From Eshraghiella crossota (GTDB lineage: Bacteria; Bacillota; Clostridia; Lachnospirales; Lachnospiraceae): 64,000 bases of DNA. The position numbers and the translations under genes were made by a program. The notes under the pieces are model-generated. The model was given only the letters and a program-made list of their open reading frames with translations. It searched no databases and was not told the DNA's origin. The stretch spans positions 806,001 to 870,000 of the forward strand of contig NZ_CP102270.1 in assembly GCF_025148445.1 (NCBI RefSeq), in the 5' to 3' direction. This document shows, piece by piece, positions 9,256 through 17,425 of the stretch; the first letter of the stretch is position 1, and every line of letters starts with the position of its first letter.

Positions 9256-9807
9256 ATGGAATACCTTGAGGATAAAGACATTATTGAACTTTTTATAGCA
9301 AGGGATGAAAGGGCAATAACGGAAACGATTCGTAAATATAATTCCAGGCTGCATGGCAGGGTTATGTATATCTTAAATAATATTGAGGATGCGGAAGAAT
9401 GTCTTCAGGACACATATTTTACTTTATGGGAAAAGGTGGCAGAGGAAAAACCGGGACACCTTGAAAATTATATATTTACAATAGCAAAATATATTGCATG
9501 CAGTAAGTTAAGAAAAAGACTTGCAAAAAAAAGATATGTGCCATTAACCGTAATAGGTGAAGATTATCCTTCATCATCAGATGTTTTTTCGGAAATTTCT
9601 TCATACGAGTTGGAAAAATACATATTAGATTTTATAAAAATGCAGAAAAACGAAGTACAGATGATAATATATCTTGATTTTGAAAAAAAACTGTCACTAC
9701 ACGAGATTGCCGATGTAATGGGAGAAACGGAGGGTGCAGTCAAAATGAAATTATATCGTTTCAGAAAAAAACTGAAACAATATCTGATAAATGAAGGCTT
9801 TGTTTAG
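9256..9807 (+). CDS. ECF-type RNA polymerase sigma factor, no adjacent anti-sigma
   Basis: The 183-residue protein has sigma region 2 (about residues 15-85, 'EDAEECLQDTYFTLWEKVAEE ... HLENYIFTIAKYIACSKLRKR') and region 4 (about 125-178, 'LSLHEIADVMGETEGAVKMKLYRFRKKLKQYL'), as in ECF sigma factors. The usual downstream zf-HC2 anti-sigma gene is absent; the next gene is a separate membrane protein with its own promoter. The start codon is chosen from the AAGGGGGA box, which lies inside a long hairpin, suggesting translational rather than anti-sigma control. Confidence 0.85.
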   Translation: MEYLEDKDIIELFIARDERAITETIRKYNSRLHGRVMYILNNIEDAEECLQDTYFTLWEKVAEEKPGHLENYIFTIAKYIACSKLRKRLAKKRYVPLTVIGEDYPSSSDVFSEISSYELEKYILDFIKMQKNEVQMIIYLDFEKKLSLHEIADVMGETEGAVKMKLYRFRKKLKQYLINEGFV

Positions 9808-9825
9808 TATCAGCCACATCCCTGG

Positions 9826-9870
9826 AAATCTCTACCTATATGTGAAATATAGGCGGTTTGGGTAGAGAAA
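9826..9870 (+). repeat. Single copy of the dispersed CTCTACC...GGTAGAG inverted repeat
   Basis: TCTCTACC (9829-9836) pairs with GGTAGAGA (9861-9868), with an inner TATAT/ATATA stem. The flanking 'GGAAATCTCTACC' and 'GCGG...GGGTAGAGA' resemble the units of the array at 40.9-41.5 kb. It is an isolated member between the sigma gene and the next promoter. Confidence 0.6.
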
Positions 9871-9908
9871 TGAAGCCCCATCCCGTGGAAACTCCCGTAT
9901 AAAAGTTG

Positions 9909-9937
9909 TTGCATATTGTCTAAAATTCTGTTATAGT
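9909..9937 (+). promoter_or_regulatory. Sigma-A type promoter
   Basis: TTGCAT at 9909-9914 and TATAGT at 9932-9937 are spaced 17 bp apart, about 40 bp before the ATG of the next membrane protein. Confidence 0.6.
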
Positions 9938-9976
9938 GTCTGCGTAACATAAAGTCTAAATGGAGGAATTTTAGGA

Positions 9977-10414
9977 ATGGACAGAATTTTTGATGTGGTT
10001 TTTAACAGGGTAGCTAATTATTTCAAGTACGTTATGTGTGTATTTGCATTTTTCTCTATCCTCGGTGTGCTGATTCCATCAACAGTTGGTGGATTGCCGG
10101 TTGGTAATTATTTTGGAATGGGATCATCTCTCGGAGTGAGCGGAGGTCCTGCAAGAGCAATTTTTATCATTCTTTTCTCACTTGCAATCATCTACATTGC
10201 AGTTAAGAAGAATGAATTTATGCCAAGTATTGCAGCAGTTGTATTAGCACTTCTTGTTGTAATTATCGCAGGTGTAGGCGGTATGGGTGATGCAAAGATG
10301 TTGGTACACGGTGGTATCAGAATGATCAGATGGGCACGTGTATGGTTATTAGTCACATCTATAATCAACGCAGCTTTAATCACACTTAAGCAGTTCGTTA
10401 TTAAGAACAATTAA
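9977..10414 (+). CDS. Small four-helix membrane protein, unknown function
   Basis: This 145-residue protein contains four hydrophobic stretches (about 17-37, 60-78, 82-103, 118-138) separated by short polar loops, with Gly-rich first and second loops (GVLIPSTVGGLPVGNYFGMGSSLGVSGGP). I do not recognise a family. Sequence composition and a good GGAGG ribosome binding site argue for a real gene. It has its own promoter and terminator, so it is probably monocistronic. The N-terminus MDRIFDVVFNRVANYFKY is amphipathic rather than a signal peptide. Confidence 0.75.
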   Translation: MDRIFDVVFNRVANYFKYVMCVFAFFSILGVLIPSTVGGLPVGNYFGMGSSLGVSGGPARAIFIILFSLAIIYIAVKKNEFMPSIAAVVLALLVVIIAGVGGMGDAKMLVHGGIRMIRWARVWLLVTSIINAALITLKQFVIKNN

Positions 10415-10440
10415 TTACAACATCGAATAGAATATAATTT

Positions 10441-10475
10441 GACCTCCGGTTGTATAGAGCAGCCGGAGGTTTTAT
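10441..10475 (+). terminator. Intrinsic terminator
   Basis: ACCTCCGGTTG pairs with CAGCCGGAGGT (one wobble and one unpaired base) followed by TTTATAT, 27 bp after the membrane protein stop. Confidence 0.8.
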
Positions 10476-10587
10476 ATATTAAAATACATCAAGCAAGATG
10501 ATTAAATTTAATCATTGATATAATTATAAAAAGTGATAATATATATCAAGACTATTGAAATATTTTATTGCGAAAGAAGGACATATA

Positions 10588-12585
10588 ATGAAAAATGCAT
10601 CTAAATATGAAAGACAATATTTTATGCCACCTGTATGTGAGTACGACTGGGTTAAGAAAGAGTATATAGATAAGGCTCCAATCTGGTGTTCAGTTGATTT
10701 AAGAGATGGTAACCAGGCACTTATCGAGCCGATGAGTCTTGATGAGAAGTTAGAGTTTTTCCAGATGCTTGTAGATATAGGTTTTAAAGAAATTGAAGTA
10801 GGATTTCCTGCAGCATCTGAAACAGAATATATTTTTATGAGAACTCTTATTGAAAGGGATATGATTCCGGATGATGTAACTGTCCAGGTGCTTACACAGG
10901 CAAGAGAACATATTATAAGAAAGACCTTTGAGGCTGTAAAGGGAGCACCTCATGCAGTAATACATCTTTATAATTCAACCTCAGTGGCACAGCGCGAACA
11001 GGTATTCCGTAAGGATAAGGAGCAGATTAAGCAGCTCGCCATTGACGGAGCAAAGCTTTTAAAAAAACTTGCTGATGAGACAGAAGGTAATTTTTCATTT
11101 GAGTACAGCCCTGAAAGCTTTCACGGAACGGAAGTTGATTATGCGGTGGATGTATGTAACGCGGTTCTTGATGTATGGAAGCCGGAAACAGGCAATAAGG
11201 CAATAATTAACATACCTGCAACTGTAGAGACCGCTATGTCACATGTTTTTGCCACACAGATTGAATATGTCAGCAAACACTTAAAATACAGAGATAACGT
11301 AATATTAAGCCTTCATCCTCATAATGACAGAGGCTGTGCCGTGAGTGATGCGGAACTTGGACTCCTTGCGGGGGCAGACAGGATTGAAGGTACACTTTTC
11401 GGTAACGGTGAAAGAACGGGTAATGTGGATATAATTTCCGTTGCCATGAACATGTATTCACACGGTATTGACCCTGTGCTTGATTTCTCAGATATGTCAA
11501 CTATAAGGGAAAAATACGAGAGACTTACAAGAATGAGAGTATATGAGCGTCAGCCATACGCGGGTGATCTTGTATTCTCAGCATTTTCAGGTTCACATCA
11601 GGATGCTATTGCCAAGGGAATGGCATGGAGAAAAGAAAAGAACTGCGATAAATGGACAGTACCATATCTTCCAATTGACCCTGTTGACGTAGGACGTACA
11701 TATGATTCCGATGTTATCAGAATTAACAGCCAGTCAGGTAAAGGCGGAATAAGCTACATCCTTAAACAGAATTTCAGTATTTCACTTCCTGAACAGATGA
11801 GAGAAGAAGTGGGATATGCAGTAAAACAGGTATCAGATGAAGAACACAAGGAACTTTCTCCACAGTGGGTATATGAAATTTTTGAAGGAAAATATATTGA
11901 TTATAGTCCTAACTTCCAGATTGTCGAAAGCCATTTTAAACAGAATGACGGCATTATGGCTGAAGTAACGATCCAGTGCGGAGATAAGAGAACAATCGTT
12001 GACGCTAACGGAAACGGACGTCTTGATGCGGTAAGTAATACAATTAAGCAGTTCTTTGGCATATCTTATGAACTTACTGTTTATGAAGAACACGCGCTTT
12101 CAAACGGTTCGTCATCTAAGGCAATGGCTTATGTGGGAATAACATGCAATGGTAAGATGTACTGGGGAGCAGGAATGGATGAAGATATTATTAAAGCATC
12201 AATCCACGCTCTTGTTGTAGCTGTTAATAAATTACCCGAGATACAGGGCAACGAAAACAGCGGTGATGACAGACTTCTTACAATGCTTAACTTTATACAG
12301 GCAAATTACCAAAATGTAACTCTTGAAGAAATGGCGGTTAAATTCCATTTGTCAGAACCATATATATCAAAATACATTAAGGACAAATCCGGAAAGACCT
12401 TTGGCGAGCATGTTGCCAATATCAGGATGAAAAAGGCTAAGTCGCTCCTTAAGAATGGTAATATGACAGTTGAGAATATTGCCTTTGCCGTGGGATATCA
12501 GAATGTGGAGCATTTTAACAGATTATTTAAAAAGACATTTGATATGACACCTGTCCAGTACAGAAACACAAGCAGGGGAAAATAA
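10588..12585 (+). CDS. leuA: 2-isopropylmalate synthase fused to a C-terminal AraC-type DNA-binding domain
   Basis: LeuA condenses acetyl-CoA with 2-oxoisovalerate, the first step to leucine. Residues 1 to about 555 are a yeast/actinobacterial-type LeuA: catalytic SVDLRDGNQ at 35-43, metal-binding HPHNDRG near 242, [14 protein letters not shown], and a LeuA dimerisation/allosteric region ending [13 protein letters not shown]-like. After a short acidic linker (about 560-566), residues 568-662 are a complete AraC double helix-turn-helix ('[20 protein letters not shown]', '[20 protein letters not shown]', ending MTPVQYRNT). The frame is uninterrupted. The frame opens at 10555, but GAAAGAAGGACATATA points to the ATG at 10588 (665 residues). 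Such an enzyme-regulator fusion is not usual for LeuA. Leucine-responsive DNA binding is my inference. Confidence 0.88.
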   Translation: MKNASKYERQYFMPPVCEYDWVKKEYIDKAPIWCSVDLRDGNQALIEPMSLDEKLEFFQMLVDIGFKEIEVGFPAASETEYIFMRTLIERDMIPDDVTVQVLTQAREHIIRKTFEAVKGAPHAVIHLYNSTSVAQREQVFRKDKEQIKQLAIDGAKLLKKLADETEGNFSFEYSPESFHGTEVDYAVDVCNAVLDVWKPETGNKAIINIPATVETAMSHVFATQIEYVSKHLKYRDNVILSLHPHNDRGCAVSDAELGLLAGADRIEGTLFGNGERTGNVDIISVAMNMYSHGIDPVLDFSDMSTIREKYERLTRMRVYERQPYAGDLVFSAFSGSHQDAIAKGMAWRKEKNCDKWTVPYLPIDPVDVGRTYDSDVIRINSQSGKGGISYILKQNFSISLPEQMREEVGYAVKQVSDEEHKELSPQWVYEIFEGKYIDYSPNFQIVESHFKQNDGIMAEVTIQCGDKRTIVDANGNGRLDAVSNTIKQFFGISYELTVYEEHALSNGSSSKAMAYVGITCNGKMYWGAGMDEDIIKASIHALVVAVNKLPEIQGNENSGDDRLLTMLNFIQANYQNVTLEEMAVKFHLSEPYISKYIKDKSGKTFGEHVANIRMKKAKSLLKNGNMTVENIAFAVGYQNVEHFNRLFKKTFDMTPVQYRNTSRGK

Positions 12586-12597
12586 AACAGGAAATTT

Positions 12598-13422
12598 ATG
12601 ATTAATATAGGAATATGTGATGACGACAAAAGATGTCGTGATATTTTAAAACAACAAATCATTAATACTATTAATGAAAAAGAAATTTGCTTTACCGAGT
12701 TCTCCAATGCCGACAGCATGATTAAAAGGAAAGATGACCTTGACGTTGTTTTTCTTGATATGGAGCTGCCGGATATGGATGGAGAGACTGCCGCAAGGCA
12801 GGTTGAAAAGGAAAAAGTGGTTATTGTGTCCGGATATCCCGAAGTATTTTGCGGGGACTGGGAAGAGTATGCATCTGCATATCTTGAAAAGCCCGTTAAT
12901 CCCAGGGAATTAAAGAAAATAACAGACAGAGCAGCCATATTAAAGGAAAGTAAGAAAATGGCAATAGACAAAGTAAAGGAATACCTTAAGAAATACAATA
13001 TGGATGACAAGGTAATGGAGTTTGACGTATCAAGTGCCACGGTTTCACTTGCGGCGGAAGCACTTCATTGCGAACCGGGAAGAATCGCCAAAACTATGTC
13101 TTTTATATTAAAGGATGGATGTATTGTGGTTGTAACTGCGGGAGATGCTAAGATTGACAACAAAAAATTCAAAACAGTATTTTCACAGAAAGCCAAAATG
13201 GTTCCGGCAGAAGATGTGGAAGCTTTGACGGGACATCCTGTAGGCGGTGTATGTCCTTTTGCCTTAAAAGAAGGTGTCAAGGTATATCTTGATGAGAGTC
13301 TTAAACGTTTTGAGACTGTATATCCTGCCTGTGGTTCGCCCAATTCGGCAATAGAGCTGACAATTGATGAGCTTACGGAAATATCGGGAGCAGAAAACTT
13401 CGTTGATGTGTGCAAATTATAA
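12598..13422 (+). CDS. Receiver domain fused to YbaK/EbsC-type aminoacyl-tRNA deacylase
   Basis: Residues 1 to about 108 are a response-regulator receiver of the LytTR/AgrA subtype: acidic pocket CDDD at 7-10, phospho-acceptor Asp54 in VVFLDMELPDMDG, and conserved Lys98 in AYLEKPVNP. Residues about 121-274 are a complete YbaK domain ('MEFDVSSATVSLAAEALHCEPGRIAKTMSF', 'GHPVGGVCPFAL', 'VYLDESLKRFETVYPACGSPNSAIEL'), the trans-editing family that hydrolyses mischarged tRNA such as Cys- or Ala-tRNA(Pro). No DNA-binding domain is present. An internal AAAGGAAAG before ATG 12958 could also yield a free deacylase. It starts 12 bp after leuA, probably co-transcribed. The receiver is a little short. Confidence 0.85.
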   Translation: MINIGICDDDKRCRDILKQQIINTINEKEICFTEFSNADSMIKRKDDLDVVFLDMELPDMDGETAARQVEKEKVVIVSGYPEVFCGDWEEYASAYLEKPVNPRELKKITDRAAILKESKKMAIDKVKEYLKKYNMDDKVMEFDVSSATVSLAAEALHCEPGRIAKTMSFILKDGCIVVVTAGDAKIDNKKFKTVFSQKAKMVPAEDVEALTGHPVGGVCPFALKEGVKVYLDESLKRFETVYPACGSPNSAIELTIDELTEISGAENFVDVCKL

Positions 13423-13497
13423 TATAGGTACTTGTTTTTTAAACAATACTTTGATACAATTTGCGTTGGTATGACGAAGAAAAAGAGGTAATGCAAT

Positions 13498-14334
13498 ATG
13501 ATGCATAAAATTAATGTGGTACTGGCTTCAATATTTACGGCAGTTGTGATGGCGGTATTTCCACCGGTAAACTGTTTTTTGTATAGACATCTGTACCTTA
13601 TTTTGCCTGTTATGGCAGGATTGTGGCTTCTTGCATATCTTGTACTGTTTCTTTTGTTCTGGATTTTTAGTGCTTTTGTATCTCTTACGATTAATACTAA
13701 AAAGACATACGAGAAGCAGAGCAGGTTTTATTGTAAATTATTTGCCCTGATTATGGAATATGGTGCAATGGTTGCAACAGCCGATATTACTGTTACGGGA
13801 ATGGAAAAGCTTCCTAAACCATCGGAGGGACGATTCCTGTTTGTATCTAATCATAAATCTGTATTTGATACATTTATCCAGGTAGGAGCTTTCAGAAAAT
13901 ATCCTTTTGCCTTTATATCCAAGCCTGAGAATTTTAAAATAACAATGGGCCACAGATATATGACAAGATGCCGTTATATGGCAATCGACAGGGAAGACGT
14001 AAGAAGCGGAGCGAAGATAACAAGACTTGCTTCACAGATGATTTCATCAGGTGACAGCTGTGTCGGTGTATATCCTGAAGGCACAAGAAATAAGACTGAC
14101 GAGACACTTATTGAATTTAAGCCCGGATGTTTTAAATCCGCAGTATGGGCAAAATCCCCTATAGTAATCGGTGTTCTTCATAACACAGTTGAGATGCACA
14201 AGAATTTTCCGTTTAAGAGAACCCCTGTTCATTTTGAAATTATTGAAACAATGCCTTATGAAAAATTTAAAGGCTGGACAACCGTCCAGATATCCGACTA
14301 TGTAAAGCATAGAATGTTGGAAAGATTAGAATAA
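13498..14334 (+). CDS. plsC: 1-acyl-sn-glycerol-3-phosphate acyltransferase (PlsC family)
   Basis: The 278-residue membrane protein has two N-terminal hydrophobic segments and the glycerolipid acyltransferase motifs: HxxxxD in SNHKSVFDTF (about residue 119) and EGTR in GVYPEGTRNKTD (about residue 193). The role is acylation of lysophosphatidic acid in phospholipid synthesis at the inner membrane face. Two adjacent ATG codons (13498, 13501) follow AGAGGTAATGCAAT; the first is used. A strong terminator after the gene separates it from spoVAD. Confidence 0.88.
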   Translation: MMHKINVVLASIFTAVVMAVFPPVNCFLYRHLYLILPVMAGLWLLAYLVLFLLFWIFSAFVSLTINTKKTYEKQSRFYCKLFALIMEYGAMVATADITVTGMEKLPKPSEGRFLFVSNHKSVFDTFIQVGAFRKYPFAFISKPENFKITMGHRYMTRCRYMAIDREDVRSGAKITRLASQMISSGDSCVGVYPEGTRNKTDETLIEFKPGCFKSAVWAKSPIVIGVLHNTVEMHKNFPFKRTPVHFEIIETMPYEKFKGWTTVQISDYVKHRMLERLE

Positions 14335-14340
14335 TGTTTA

Positions 14341-14378
14341 CCGGGTATAAGATTTTTTCTTATATCCGGTTTTTTTTG
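14341..14378 (+). terminator. Intrinsic terminator after plsC
   Basis: CCGGGTATAAG pairs with CTTATATCCGG (one wobble) and is followed by eight T residues. Confidence 0.88.
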
Positions 14379-14426
14379 CCTTTTATTGCTAATACTAATC
14401 AAAAGAAGATTTTACGGAGGCAGTAA

Positions 14427-15452
14427 ATGGGAAAAACAGGTAAAGCAAGCATTATATTTGACAAAGATATATATATTGTTGAAAAAGCGTCAGTTGTAGG
14501 GCAGAAAGAGGGAGAGGGCCCGTTAGGAAAGTATTTTGATAATATAGTTAATGATCCGTTCGTAGGAAAAAATACATGGGAAGAGGCAGAAAGTGAACTT
14601 CAGAAACTCGTTGTGAAGACTCTTTTAAAAAAATCAGGTCTTACGACTAAGGACATAAGGTATATATTTGCGGGAGATTTGTTAGGACAGTTAATTGCGT
14701 CGTCTTTTGGACTTATGGATTTTGAAATACCGTTTTTCGGATTGTACGGAGCCTGCTCCACCATGGGGGAATCCATGAGCCTTGCGGCAATGAATGTGGC
14801 GGCAGGGTATGCGGATAATGTCATAGCCATTACATCAAGCCATTTCGCCAGTGCGGAAAAACAGTTCCGATATCCTTTGGAATATGGCTCCCAGAGACCT
14901 CTTTGCGCTACATGGACGGTGACGGGTTCAGGGGGAGTCATAATAAGCAGTTGTATAAAAAGCGGTATAAGAATAGCAGGAATAACAACAGGAAAAATCG
15001 TTGATTACGGAATAACCGATTCAATGAATATGGGTGCGGCAATGGCACCGGCAGCCTGCGACAGCATATATACTAATTTTATGGATTTTGACGTTACTCC
15101 GGATTATTATGATGCAATATACACGGGGGATTTAGGAAAAGTGGGCAGGACAATATTACTTGACCTTATGCAGGAAAAAGGTTTTGATATATCTTCCATT
15201 CATCATGACTGCGGTATTGAAATTTTTGATGACAGATATCAGGATACCCATTCCGGGGGAAGCGGGTGCGGGTGCAGTGCCGCAACGTTATGTGCACATA
15301 TATTAAGGAAGATAGAAGAAGGATTTTATAAGAGGGTTCTTTTTGTGCCCACAGGTGCCCTTATGTCAACGATAAGCTACAACGAGGGGCAGTCGGTTCC
15401 CGGAATTGCACATTGTGTTGTTATTGAAAGAATTGATGGAGGTGTATATTAA
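14427..15452 (+). CDS. spoVAD: Stage V sporulation protein AD
   Basis: SpoVAD helps load dipicolinic acid into the developing spore. The 341-residue product has the thiolase-like fold sequence of the family: GKASIIFDKDIYIVEKASVVG at the start, 'YIFAGDLLGQLIASSFGL', 'LYGACSTMGESMSLAAM', and the C-terminal GGSGCGCSAATL and PTGALMSTISYNEGQSVPGIAH blocks. The preceding gene in most Clostridia is spoVAC; here it is plsC behind a terminator, so spoVAC must lie elsewhere or be missing. The stop overlaps the spoVAE ATG by one base. ACGGAGGCAGTAA precedes the start. Confidence 0.95.
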   Translation: MGKTGKASIIFDKDIYIVEKASVVGQKEGEGPLGKYFDNIVNDPFVGKNTWEEAESELQKLVVKTLLKKSGLTTKDIRYIFAGDLLGQLIASSFGLMDFEIPFFGLYGACSTMGESMSLAAMNVAAGYADNVIAITSSHFASAEKQFRYPLEYGSQRPLCATWTVTGSGGVIISSCIKSGIRIAGITTGKIVDYGITDSMNMGAAMAPAACDSIYTNFMDFDVTPDYYDAIYTGDLGKVGRTILLDLMQEKGFDISSIHHDCGIEIFDDRYQDTHSGGSGCGCSAATLCAHILRKIEEGFYKRVLFVPTGALMSTISYNEGQSVPGIAHCVVIERIDGGVY

Positions 15453-15808
15453 TGGATTACCTTATTGCGTTTGTCGTAGGAGGTATAATCTGTGCTTTTG
15501 TACAGATTTTAATGGAAAAAACAAAACTCATGCCGGGAAGGATAATGGTTATACTTGTTGTTGCCGGAGCAATTCTGGGAGCTGCCGGAGTATATGAGCC
15601 ATTTGCAAAGTGGGCAAAAGCAGGAGCAACCGTACCCCTTACCGGGTTTGGAAATCTGCTTTATCAAGGCGTAAAACAGGCGGTTGACATGGAGGGCTTT
15701 CTCGGTATTTTTACGGGAGGACTCAAAGCAGGAGCAGCAGGAATAAGTGCGGCATTGATATTCGGATATATTGCATCCCTGTTTTTTGACCCGAAGATTA
15801 AAAAATAA
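15452..15808 (+). CDS. spoVAE: Stage V sporulation protein AE (SpoVAEb)
   Basis: The 118-residue integral membrane protein starts MDYLIAFVVGGIICAFVQILMEKTKLMPGRIMVILV and ends 'GGLKAGAAGISAALIFGYIASLFFDPKIKK', a near-standard SpoVAEb sequence with about four transmembrane segments. In spores it acts with SpoVAC and SpoVAD in dipicolinate uptake during sporulation and release at germination. Its ATG uses the last base of the spoVAD stop, implying coupled translation. Confidence 0.93.
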   Translation: MDYLIAFVVGGIICAFVQILMEKTKLMPGRIMVILVVAGAILGAAGVYEPFAKWAKAGATVPLTGFGNLLYQGVKQAVDMEGFLGIFTGGLKAGAAGISAALIFGYIASLFFDPKIKK

Positions 15809-15910
15809 CTGTATTAGCACTTGAAAAATCAAATTGAAAATAGTACCATTATATATAAATAGTACTGTCATGCAGTTATAAGGCAGTTAAGGAGAAAGGA
15901 AGTATTTACT

Positions 15911-16936
15911 ATGGAAAAGAAAGATATTGACTGGTCAAATCTTGGATTCGGTTATATCAAGACTGACAAGAGATACGTATCTAATTTTAAAGACGGAGCA
16001 TGGGATGAAGGTGTTCTTACAGATGACGATAAGGTTGTAATCAGCGAATGTGCCGGAGTTTTGCAGTATGCACAGACTGTATTTGAAGGTCTTAAAGCAT
16101 ATACAACAGAAAAAGGCAACATCGTTGTATTCAGACCCGACCTTAATGCTGAGAGACTTGAACAGTCTGCATTAAGACTTGAGATGCCGGCATTTCCTAG
16201 AGATAGATTTGTAGACGCAATTGTTGAGACAGTTAAAGCTAACGATGGCTTTGTACCACCTTACGGAACAGGTGCAACATTATATATCCGTCCATATATG
16301 TTCGGAAGTAATCCTGTAATCGGTGTTAAGCCGGCTGATGAATACCAGTTCAGAGTATTCTGTACACCTGTAGGACCTTATTTTAAGGGTGGCGCTAAGC
16401 CTATTACAATCAGGGTTTCTGATTTCGACAGAGCCGCACCTCATGGAACAGGTAATATCAAGGCAGGTCTTAACTACGCAATGAGCCTTCATGCAATAGT
16501 TACAGCTCATAAGGAAGGCTTTGACGAGAATATGTACCTTGACCCTCAGACAAGAACCAAGGTTGAAGAGACAGGCGGTGCGAACTTTATATTTGTAACT
16601 AAGGATGGTACACTTGTTACGCCTAAGTCTGACAGTATTCTTCCATCAATCACAAGAAGATCATTAGTATATGTTGCTAAGGAATATCTCGGACTTAAAG
16701 TTGAGGAAAGAGAAGTATTCTTTGATGAGATGAAGGATATGGCTGAATGTGGCCTTTGCGGTACAGCAGCAGTTATCTCTCCTGTAGGAAAGATTGTAGA
16801 CCATGGCAAAGAAATCTGTCTCCCAAGCGGTATGGCTGATATGGGACCGGTAACAAGGAAGTTATATGATACTTTAACAGGTATCCAGATGGGCAGAATT
16901 GAAGCTCCTGAAGGATGGATTAAAGTAATCGAATAA
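15911..16936 (+). CDS. ilvE: Branched-chain amino acid aminotransferase
   Basis: This 341-residue class IV PLP enzyme transfers an amino group from glutamate to 2-oxo acids in the last step of leucine, isoleucine and valine synthesis. Recognisable features are 'ALRLEMPAFPRDRF', 'LYIRPYMFGSNPVIGVKPADEYQF', the PLP lysine in GTGNIKAGLNYA (about residue 184), and 'ECGLCGTAAVISPVGKI' near the C-terminus, as in eukaryotic-like BCATs. AAGGAGAAAGGAAG precedes the ATG. It is monocistronic with its own terminator, although leuA lies 3.3 kb upstream. Confidence 0.96.
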   Translation: MEKKDIDWSNLGFGYIKTDKRYVSNFKDGAWDEGVLTDDDKVVISECAGVLQYAQTVFEGLKAYTTEKGNIVVFRPDLNAERLEQSALRLEMPAFPRDRFVDAIVETVKANDGFVPPYGTGATLYIRPYMFGSNPVIGVKPADEYQFRVFCTPVGPYFKGGAKPITIRVSDFDRAAPHGTGNIKAGLNYAMSLHAIVTAHKEGFDENMYLDPQTRTKVEETGGANFIFVTKDGTLVTPKSDSILPSITRRSLVYVAKEYLGLKVEEREVFFDEMKDMAECGLCGTAAVISPVGKIVDHGKEICLPSGMADMGPVTRKLYDTLTGIQMGRIEAPEGWIKVIE

Positions 16937-16962
16937 ATATTAATATAAGAATCTTATCTTAG

Positions 16963-16993
16963 GACTCCGACTGTATCACAGCCGGAGTTTTTT
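16963..16993 (+). terminator. Intrinsic terminator after ilvE
   Basis: ACTCCGACTG pairs with CAGCCGGAGT (one mismatch or bulge) followed by TTTTTTG. Confidence 0.8.
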
Positions 16994-17014
16994 GCTGCAT
17001 TTTTTGGATGAATT

Positions 17015-17396
17015 ATGTCAATTTTGCTCGTTTATGTGTTAATTTTGCTCATTGGGGGTTACGGCTATAAATGTTGAACGTATATGGCTTGTGAAAGATA
17101 AAATATTATATTCAAAAGCTGATGAAGAAAAACTATATATTATGTCAATTGATGGAAATAATAAAGAACTTTTAATGGATAATGTTGAACCGGTTCAGGT
17201 AAATTCAGATGACACATATATATGTATCTTAGACAGTAAACGTAAAGTATATGTCATTGAAGAGAATGGATTTAAGTACATAGGAGAATATGATATAGAA
17301 GATAACGAGAATCTAATGGGACCTGATAAAGGAAATTTATACTTTACCACATTCAATGAGAATGGCATAGACGTAAGAAAAATAAGTATTACATAG
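17015..17396 (+). pseudogene. Frameshifted small lipoprotein / beta-propeller fragment
   Basis: From ATG 17015 one frame encodes a hydrophobic leader (MSILLVYVLILLIGGYGYKC) and then stops. A second frame, open from TTG 17052, carries about 110 residues with repeated 'xxLYSKADEEKLYIMSIDGNNKELL'-like strands that resemble blades of a DUF5050-type propeller. The second frame lacks a ribosome binding site. Joining the two by a frameshift near 17060-17075 gives a secreted-looking small protein, so I read this as a decayed gene or a truncated C-terminal piece. AATTTTGCTC is repeated at 17020 and 17041. Confidence 0.4.
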
Positions 17397-17398
17397 TA

Positions 17399-17424
17399 AA
17401 AAGGGCTGTAAAACAGCCCTTTTA
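17399..17424. terminator. Bidirectional intrinsic terminator
   Basis: AAAAGGGCTGT pairs with ACAGCCCTTTT with a tight AAA loop; A-run on one side and T-run on the other. It serves the rightward fragment and the leftward PBP gene that converge here. Confidence 0.85.
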
Positions 17425-17425
17425 T

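Noticed and set aside
10415-10587. T-box or leucine leader upstream of leuA
   Set aside because: Apart from the preceding terminator, the region is short and AT-rich. I see no T-box sequence, specifier loop or leader peptide with leucine codons.
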